Made by a program: the position numbers and the translations under genes. From Guptibacillus algicola (GTDB taxonomy: Bacteria; Bacillota; Bacilli; Bacillales; Guptibacillaceae), in contig NZ_JAIVAF010000005.1 in assembly GCF_020171805.1 (NCBI RefSeq), positions 62,001-126,000 of the forward strand: a DNA stretch of 64,000 bases, read 5' to 3'. This document shows, piece by piece, positions 59,138-64,000 of the stretch. How positions within the stretch are numbered: the stretch's first letter is position 1; every line of letters begins with the position of its first letter. The notes beneath the pieces were generated by a model. That model was not told the origin of the DNA, did no database searches, and was given only the letters and a program-made list of their open reading frames with translations.

Positions 59138-59492
59138 ACATAAATGGCAGAAGACGATTTCTTCGAAAGATCGAAAGCTCATTATCCAAACCTATATGCA
59201 CAATCCAATTCAAGAAGAGACAGTGTTATTTGCACCCGTTAGAGCTGCACGTAACCATAGGGGAGATCTCCTTGCTACAGTGTTGATCGTAAACGGATAT
59301 CAATCCGAATGGAAGCTACACGAGAGGATCCTTCACTATTACGAAAAAGGTATAAGGGTTGCAGAAAATAAGTTTACACACCCGTCTCTCATCATTCCAC
59401 CTCAATGTGCGATGCCGTGGACGTTTATTTTTCATTCTAATTCACTAAAAAAAATCCCCATTTTGGCTGATTGGCAGATAATTTTTTTGTAA
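59121..59492 (+). CDS. SLAP-like domain protein (123 aa)
   Basis: A 123-residue beta-rich protein. The segments VLFAPVRAARNHRGDLLATVLIVNG and KFTHPSLIIPPQCAMPWTFIF (about residues 42-65 and 90-110) resemble the SLAP domain seen in Firmicute S-layer-assembly and related proteins. No signal peptide, so the domain here stands alone inside the cell. ATG 59121 follows AAGGAG and overlaps the exporter-like gene, suggesting coupled expression. Function unknown. Confidence 0.6.
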   Translation: MTLKFEHKWQKTISSKDRKLIIQTYMHNPIQEETVLFAPVRAARNHRGDLLATVLIVNGYQSEWKLHERILHYYEKGIRVAENKFTHPSLIIPPQCAMPWTFIFHSNSLKKIPILADWQIIFL

Positions 59493-59641
59493 AAAGGAAA
59501 TGCTTAAGTAGGAAATAGAGGTAGTGTGTTAGAACAGTATAGAACAAGGCTTCTGTACCATAAGCCTGTACCAAAAACAGTACAAATGTGTTACAATTGT
59601 TTTTGGAATGTGTCTAAAATTACAAAAAGGGGGACAAATGA

Positions 59642-60619
59642 ATGGCGAAGAAAAGAATATTCAGTTTGTTCGTAGCATTATTATCGATTTCAGTGGTTCT
59701 TGGAGCATGTGGATCAGGAGGTGGCGATGGAGCTAGTGGTTCACCTAAAGAATTAAGCCTGTTAACAGGTGGTACTGGTGGTACATATTTCCCGCTCGGT
59801 GGTGAAATCGCTACTTCGATTCAAGAAAACACTGACATTGAAAGCGCTAACGCTCAGTCTTCTGGAGCTTCTGTAGAAAACATGCAAACACTTCAGAGTG
59901 GAGATGCTGACGTGGCATTTACTCAAACAGATATCGCAGCTTATGCGACAAAGGGCGAGCTAATGTTTGAAGATGGTAAGGTTGATAATGTACAAGCGAT
60001 CGGAACGCTTTATCCTGAAACAATTCAGGTTGTTACACTGAAGGAAAGTGGCATTTCTTCAATCGAAGACCTTAAAGGCAAGAAGGTATCTGTTGGAGCA
60101 CCTGGTAGTGGAACATATGCGAACGCTGAGCAAGTTCTTGAAGTTCATGGAATTACAATGGATGATATCGATGCGCAGCACCTTGCATTCGATGAGTCTA
60201 CTGAAGGTATCCAGGATGGTAACATCGACGCAGCATTCATTACTTCTGGAACACCAACTGGTGCGGTAGAAGGACTGTCTGCAGTGAAGCCTGTTAACGT
60301 ACTACCGATCGAGCAAGATATGATCGATAAGCTGATTGAGAAGTACCCTTATTATGCAAAAGACACGATTAAGAGCGGTACTTATGGACTTGAAGAAGAT
60401 ACGACAACCGTTGCTGTACTTGCAATGCTTGTAGCTCGTTCTGACCTTGATGAAGAGTATGTTTATAACATCACGAAATCTATTTTCGACAACGCAGATA
60501 AAATTACACATGCTAAAGGTGAATTCATCACAGCTGATAGCGCACTTAATGGTGTAGGAATCGACCTTCACCCAGGTGCAAAGAAGTATTTCGATGAAAA
60601 AGGAATCAAAAGCGAGTAA
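59642..60619 (+). CDS. TAXI-family TRAP transporter solute-binding lipoprotein
   Basis: A 325-residue TRAP-associated extracytoplasmic binding protein of the TAXI type: lipobox LGAC (C23), then a Gly/Ser-rich linker, SLLTGGTGGTYFPLGGEIATSI (the TAXI-signature start), VAFTQTDIAAYATKG and GAPGSGTYANAEQVLEVHG. It binds a carboxylate such as glutamate or a related acid; the ligand is not readable. ATG 59642 follows GGGGGACAAATGA. First gene of the operon; a hairpin separates it from the membrane genes. Confidence 0.92.
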   Translation: MAKKRIFSLFVALLSISVVLGACGSGGGDGASGSPKELSLLTGGTGGTYFPLGGEIATSIQENTDIESANAQSSGASVENMQTLQSGDADVAFTQTDIAAYATKGELMFEDGKVDNVQAIGTLYPETIQVVTLKESGISSIEDLKGKKVSVGAPGSGTYANAEQVLEVHGITMDDIDAQHLAFDESTEGIQDGNIDAAFITSGTPTGAVEGLSAVKPVNVLPIEQDMIDKLIEKYPYYAKDTIKSGTYGLEEDTTTVAVLAMLVARSDLDEEYVYNITKSIFDNADKITHAKGEFITADSALNGVGIDLHPGAKKYFDEKGIKSE

Positions 60620-60653
60620 GCTTCTTTATAATCTATTTAAAAAGGATGTGATG

Positions 60654-60682
60654 GACGCAGGCTGCTAGCAGCCTGCGTCTTC
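60654..60682 (+). other. Intercistronic hairpin between TRAP binding protein and DUF1850 genes
   Basis: GACGCAGGCTGC and GCAGCCTGCGTC form a 12-bp stem with a TA centre, followed by TTCTTA, 8 nt before the next ATG. It may attenuate transcription or stabilise the upstream mRNA, giving more binding protein than permease. AAAGGAT lies just 5' to it, so when folded it could bring a ribosome site near the ATG. Confidence 0.7.
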
Positions 60683-60687
60683 TTACA

Positions 60688-61218
60688 ATGATATTATCAA
60701 CCTCAACCAGACAATTTCTGTTTCACACAAGTTTGGCGCTCGTTCTGATTATGGTTGTTTTTACTTATCCCTTTTTTACGGTGATGGGTCTTGAGAATGG
60801 GAAGACTGGTAAATTTCTAGCCTATGTTCCGATCGATTCTGCCCCAGAAAGCTTTGATATACGTTACACGCATTCTGTTCACCGCACGCCAGTCCTAGAA
60901 TCCTACTACATTTCAGAAAACGGCACTATTATTCAATATGAACTTTCATATGAAAACTTTGCAGTTGGAATGCCGGCGAATGCAGGTGAAGGAGAGCGAT
61001 TCATTCAGGATGAAGAGGGCTATAAAATTAAAGACATGAACCGTGAGCTACCGTCGATCGACTTGCGTACAGGTCAGGTTGTGGCTGATCATACACTCCT
61101 CGTGCAGAATGAAGAAGTGAAGTTAAGCAAGGTTATTGAACCTGGCTCATGGCTTCATATCGAATCAGGTACAATAAGTTTGTGGAAGTGGATGAAAGGA
61201 GTTAATTTGCTTGAGTGA
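60688..61218 (+). CDS. DUF1850 protein, TRAP-TAXI partner
   Basis: A 176-residue protein with one N-terminal membrane helix (FHTSLALVLIMVVFTYPFF) and an extracytoplasmic beta domain containing RYTHSVHRTPVLESYYISENG and the PANAGEGERF loop, as in the DUF1850 proteins that accompany TAXI-type TRAP permeases. Role unknown, probably accessory to transport. No ribosome site lies directly before ATG 60688; the nearest purine-rich stretch sits beyond a hairpin. It overlaps the permease gene by 8 nt. Confidence 0.85.
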   Translation: MILSTSTRQFLFHTSLALVLIMVVFTYPFFTVMGLENGKTGKFLAYVPIDSAPESFDIRYTHSVHRTPVLESYYISENGTIIQYELSYENFAVGMPANAGEGERFIQDEEGYKIKDMNRELPSIDLRTGQVVADHTLLVQNEEVKLSKVIEPGSWLHIESGTISLWKWMKGVNLLE

Positions 61219-63214
61219 CAAAGATAAAGATAAACCAGTAGATCATGAAGAACATGAAGAATTTACAGAAGAACAATCGAAGGACTTAATGGCGAAATTT
61301 GATCCTGAAGCGAGTCACCGAACGTTGACTGGCGTGCTGGGATGGATTTCAGTTATTGGACTCGTAGGATTCTCTGTATTCCAACTGTATACAGCAATAT
61401 TTGGAGTATTTACCGCTCAGCTACAGCGTTCAATCCACTTAGCTTTTGCGCTTGGACTGATCTTCTTACTGTTTCCTGCTTCAAAGAAGCGAGTGAAGGA
61501 TAAAAAAAGAAGGTTTCAAGTTGCCTGGTATGATGGACTGCTTGCGCTAGTTGGTGTTTATGTCGGTATGTACTGGCCACTAAACTTCGAAGAGCTTGTC
61601 TTTCGTGTTGGGCGTTTGACGACACTCGATTTAATCGTAGGTTTCCTAGCCATCGTGCTTGTGCTTGAAGCCACAAGACGTGTCGTTGGATTGCCAATCA
61701 CGATCATTACATCGATCTTCCTTCTTTATGCTTATCTCGGCCCTTATATGCCTGGGTTCTTACAGCATAGAGGACTTAGCATCGATCGTATTATTCGTTC
61801 GATGTATTTTACAACAGAAGGAATACTCGGTACGCCGCTCGGAGTGTCGGCAACCTTTATCTTCCTGTTCCTCCTGTTTGGAGCTTTTCTCGTCAAAACC
61901 GGTGTTGGTCAGTATTTCAATGACCTTGCACTGGTGATTGCTGGGAAACGAGTAGGTGGACCAGCGAAAGTTGCGATTTTCTCTAGTGCATTACAGGGAA
62001 CAATCAGCGGAAGCTCGGTTGCGAACGTTGTTACTTCAGGTTCCTTTACGATTCCGATGATGAAACGTCTCGGTTACAAGAAGGAGTTTGCTGGTGGGGT
62101 CGAGGCAGCGGCTTCAACAGGTGGACAACTTATGCCACCGATCATGGGTGCCGCCGCCTTCTTAATGGTAGAATTTATTGGTGGAGGCATCACGTACTGG
62201 GAGATTGCAAAGGCTGCAACAATCCCAGCAGCTCTTTATTTCACAGGTATTTGGATCATGACCCACTTTGAAGCAAAACGAATCGGACTACGTGGTCTAT
62301 CAGAAGATGAAATGCCAAATCGTAAACAGGTACTGATGAAAATCTACCTCTTGCTTCCGATCGCAGCAGTTATCTTCTTCTTGATGTCAGGAACGTCCGT
62401 AACGAGAGCAGCGCTCTATGCGATTCTAACATCGATCATCGTAGGTGCGATCAATAAGGAAACAAGAATGGGTATCGGTGATTTCATCGATGCGCTAGCA
62501 AATGGTGCACGAACTGCGCTAGGTGTAGCAGCTGCAACTGCAGCTGCAGGTATGATCGTAGGCGTCGTAACGTTAACAGGACTTGGGTTAAAGCTTGCGA
62601 ACAGTCTCGTGTCATTGTCAGGTGAGAACATCTTGCTCACATTGTTCTTTACAATGATCGCCTCACTCATCCTTGGTATGGGATCACCGACGACGGCGAA
62701 CTACGTTATCACGTCAACGATCGCAGCGCCAGCACTCATCGTGCTTTCAGTACCTGAGCTGTCAGCTCATATGTTTGTGTTCTACTTTGGTATTGTGGCA
62801 GACATTACACCACCAGTAGCGCTTGCGGCCTTCGCAGCAGCAGGTGTGTCTGGGGGTGAACCGCTCCGAACCGGGGTCAATTCAGCCAAACTCGCGATCG
62901 CCGCGTTTATCATTCCATACATCTTCGTTCTTTCGCCGGAACTGATGATGATCGATACAACGTGGCAAGAACTTCTTTGGGTACTGTTCACATCACTCAC
63001 TGGTATGATCAGTATCGGTGCTGGTATGATCGGTTACTGGTACAGAAGAACGTATGCGATCGAACGGGTTGCCGGTGTAGCAGCTGGTATCATGCTGATT
63101 TATCCTGAAGGATCAACTGATCTTTACGGACTAGGTCTTTTCATCGCACTACTCGTTCTACAATTTGTTATCAAAAGAGATGACCAAGATAAAAAGCAAG
63201 TCGCAAACGCGTAA
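61211..63214 (+). CDS. Fused TRAP transporter permease (DctQM type)
   Basis: A 667-residue membrane protein fusing the small (Q, about four helices) and large (M, about 12-14 helices) TRAP subunits. Core pieces are LQGTISGSSVANVVTSGSFTIPMMKRLGY, AASTGGQLMPPIMGAAAFLMVEFIG and ILGMGSPTTANYVITSTIAAPAL, conserved in TRAP membrane subunits. With the lipoprotein it performs sodium-driven uptake of an organic acid. Start is TTG 61211, about 9 nt after GGAG, overlapping the DUF1850 stop. The first ~45 residues are hydrophilic and acidic. A terminator follows. Confidence 0.93.
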   Translation: MSDKDKDKPVDHEEHEEFTEEQSKDLMAKFDPEASHRTLTGVLGWISVIGLVGFSVFQLYTAIFGVFTAQLQRSIHLAFALGLIFLLFPASKKRVKDKKRRFQVAWYDGLLALVGVYVGMYWPLNFEELVFRVGRLTTLDLIVGFLAIVLVLEATRRVVGLPITIITSIFLLYAYLGPYMPGFLQHRGLSIDRIIRSMYFTTEGILGTPLGVSATFIFLFLLFGAFLVKTGVGQYFNDLALVIAGKRVGGPAKVAIFSSALQGTISGSSVANVVTSGSFTIPMMKRLGYKKEFAGGVEAAASTGGQLMPPIMGAAAFLMVEFIGGGITYWEIAKAATIPAALYFTGIWIMTHFEAKRIGLRGLSEDEMPNRKQVLMKIYLLLPIAAVIFFLMSGTSVTRAALYAILTSIIVGAINKETRMGIGDFIDALANGARTALGVAAATAAAGMIVGVVTLTGLGLKLANSLVSLSGENILLTLFFTMIASLILGMGSPTTANYVITSTIAAPALIVLSVPELSAHMFVFYFGIVADITPPVALAAFAAAGVSGGEPLRTGVNSAKLAIAAFIIPYIFVLSPELMMIDTTWQELLWVLFTSLTGMISIGAGMIGYWYRRTYAIERVAGVAAGIMLIYPEGSTDLYGLGLFIALLVLQFVIKRDDQDKKQVANA

Positions 63215-63217
63215 TAA

Positions 63218-63248
63218 GAAAAGCCGCTCTGATTCGAGCGGCTTTTTT
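63218..63248 (+). terminator. Terminator after the TRAP operon
   Basis: AAAGCCGCTC pairs with GAGCGGCTTT around TGATTC, followed by TTT. Confidence 0.92.
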
Positions 63249-63288
63249 GTATGTAAAAAGTACGATAACGCTGAAAAAATATGATATG

Positions 63289-63303
63289 ATGAAAGCGTCG
63301 TCA
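63289..63303 (+). promoter_or_regulatory. cre-like box upstream of fumarase
   Basis: ATGAAAGCGTCGTCA fits TGWNANCGNTNWCA with one mismatch; it lies in a larger TGATGA...TCATCA inverted repeat. Confidence 0.4.
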
Positions 63304-63312
63304 TCAAATGGG

Positions 63313-63336
63313 AGAAGGATTAGCCTTCTTTTTATG
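63313..63336 (+). other. Small terminator-like hairpin in the fumarase leader
   Basis: AGAAGG and CCTTCT enclose ATTAG, followed by TTTTT. About 40 nt before the start; could be an attenuator but the stem is only 6 bp. Confidence 0.35.
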
Positions 63337-63377
63337 GAAGTGAAACTTGTTAGTTTTTTACTTAAAGGAGGATCACA

Positions 63378-64000
63378 ATGGACTATAGAATTGAACGCGA
63401 CTCAATCGGAGAAATAAAAGTACCTAGCGACAAAATGTGGGGTGCTCAGACGCAGCGAAGCAAAGAGAACTTCAAAATCGGCAACGAAAAGATGCCGTCT
63501 GAAGTTGTAAAAGCATTCGCTATTCTAAAAAAGGGTGCTGCTCTTGCGAACCAACGTCTCGGAAAGCTTGAGGACGAGAAAGCCGAAGCGATCGTACAAG
63601 CTGCTAACGAAGTGATCAACGAAGAACATAACGAGCACTTCCCACTAGTTGTTTGGCAAACAGGAAGCGGTACGCAGTCAAATATGAATATGAACGAAGT
63701 CATCGCATTTCGTGCGAATGAAATATTGAAAGAAAAGGGTAGTGACGCTACTGTTCACCCGAACGATGATGTGAATAAATCACAATCATCTAACGATACA
63801 TTCCCTACAGCTCTTCACGTCGCAGCTGTATTGGCAGTAGAAGATCATCTTTATCCGAATTTGATCGAATTAAAAGAAACGCTCTATCAAAAGATGCAGG
63901 ATTTCGATCACATTATCAAAATCGGTCGTACGCACTTGCAGGATGCAACGCCACTTACGCTTGGACAGGAAATCAGTGGCTGGCATCGCATGCTTGTGAA
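63378..64000 (+). CDS. fumC: Class II fumarate hydratase, 5' part (cut by window end)
   Basis: The first ~207 residues of a class II fumarase (B. subtilis citG): [26 protein letters not shown], the substrate segment [38 protein letters not shown], and [19 protein letters not shown] with the catalytic His. It interconverts fumarate and malate in the TCA cycle. The C-terminal signature with the catalytic Ser lies outside the window. ATG 63378 follows AAGGAGGATCACA. Confidence 0.94.
   Translation, partial: MDYRIERDSIGEIKVPSDKMWGAQTQRSKENFKIGNEKMPSEVVKAFAILKKGAALANQRLGKLEDEKAEAIVQAANEVINEEHNEHFPLVVWQTGSGTQSNMNMNEVIAFRANEILKEKGSDATVHPNDDVNKSQSSNDTFPTALHVAAVLAVEDHLYPNLIELKETLYQKMQDFDHIIKIGRTHLQDATPLTLGQEISGWHRMLV

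Noticed and set aside
59540-59580. Terminator after the SLAP-like gene
   Set aside because: AGGCTT/AAGCCT can pair but there is no T-run, so function is unclear.
1-64000. CRISPR array, tRNA, rRNA, prophage
   Set aside because: No regularly spaced direct repeats, no cloverleaf or rRNA sequence and no phage structural or integrase genes were seen.

Overview
The window reads as a chromosomal segment of a spore-former-type Bacillaceae (Firmicutes). This rests on AT-rich intergenic DNA, strong AGGAGG-type ribosome sites, frequent TTG/GTG starts, T-tailed terminators, cre-like boxes, a guanine-type purine riboswitch, and proteins whose closest recognisable families are Bacillus ones: QoxABCD aa3 quinol oxidase, MhqR, YndJ-like, DUF2515, CarD, AmpS. 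Genus and species cannot be fixed from the sequence alone. There is no phage, plasmid, transposase, CRISPR array, rRNA or tRNA; most of it is ordinary housekeeping and accessory chromosome. Layout: 1-9741 carries an MFS exporter cut by the window edge, a tiny SASP-like gene, an RlmI-type rRNA methyltransferase, a gluconate module (RpiR regulator, GntP permease, GntK kinase), a CarD-type RNA polymerase-binding protein, a Gfo/Idh/MocA oxidoreductase, and adenine deaminase behind a purine riboswitch. 10090-17222 carries oligo-1,6-glucosidase, a near-consensus parS site, topoisomerase III, a short DEAD-box helicase and a CPA1-type cation/proton antiporter. 17335-20571 has a COG2509-type flavoprotein and an MFS exporter that converge on a 0.5-kb gene-free stretch full of foldback repeats. 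20747-24824 is a complete sucrose module (LacI-type repressor, PTS IIBC, sucrose-6-P hydrolase) with paired operators and cre boxes. 25154-29037 is the qoxABCD operon with an FNR/Rex-like palindrome upstream and a His/Asp-rich tail on QoxA. From 29087 to 44717 come scattered metabolic and stress genes: Eis-type acetyltransferase, an RNPP-type TPR regulator coupled to a DUF2515 protein, an ATP-grasp enzyme, M29 aminopeptidase, MsrAB overlapping a renalase-like flavoprotein, an MBL hydrolase, the MhqR/WrbA quinone-stress pair with operator palindromes, a second copy of the dispersed foldback repeat, a YndJ-like membrane protein, a 3-hydroxyisobutyrate-dehydrogenase-like enzyme, a UMF1-type MFS protein and a zinc phospholipase C-type protein. 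44886-49636 is a Fur-box-controlled siderophore uptake locus (binding lipoprotein, divergent from two permeases, an ATPase and a FhuF-like reductase). 49660-59492 holds an EamA exporter with an amidase, a B12/radical SAM DUF4080 protein, a methyltransferase, glutathione peroxidase, a class D beta-lactamase, DUF429, an aromatic-acid-exporter-like protein and a SLAP-like domain protein. 59642-63214 is a TAXI-type TRAP transporter operon; fumarase (cut by the window edge) closes the window. The most informative points are regulatory: a guanine-type purine riboswitch with an apparent Shine-Dalgarno-sequestering platform ahead of adenine deaminase; a 22-bp MhqR-type palindrome on the -10 of mhqR with two further boxes before wrbA; a two-copy composite foldback repeat whose differences keep RNA pairing on the + strand; a parS-like site; and an FNR/Rex-like box at qox. 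I did not find a multi-gene system I would call wholly new.
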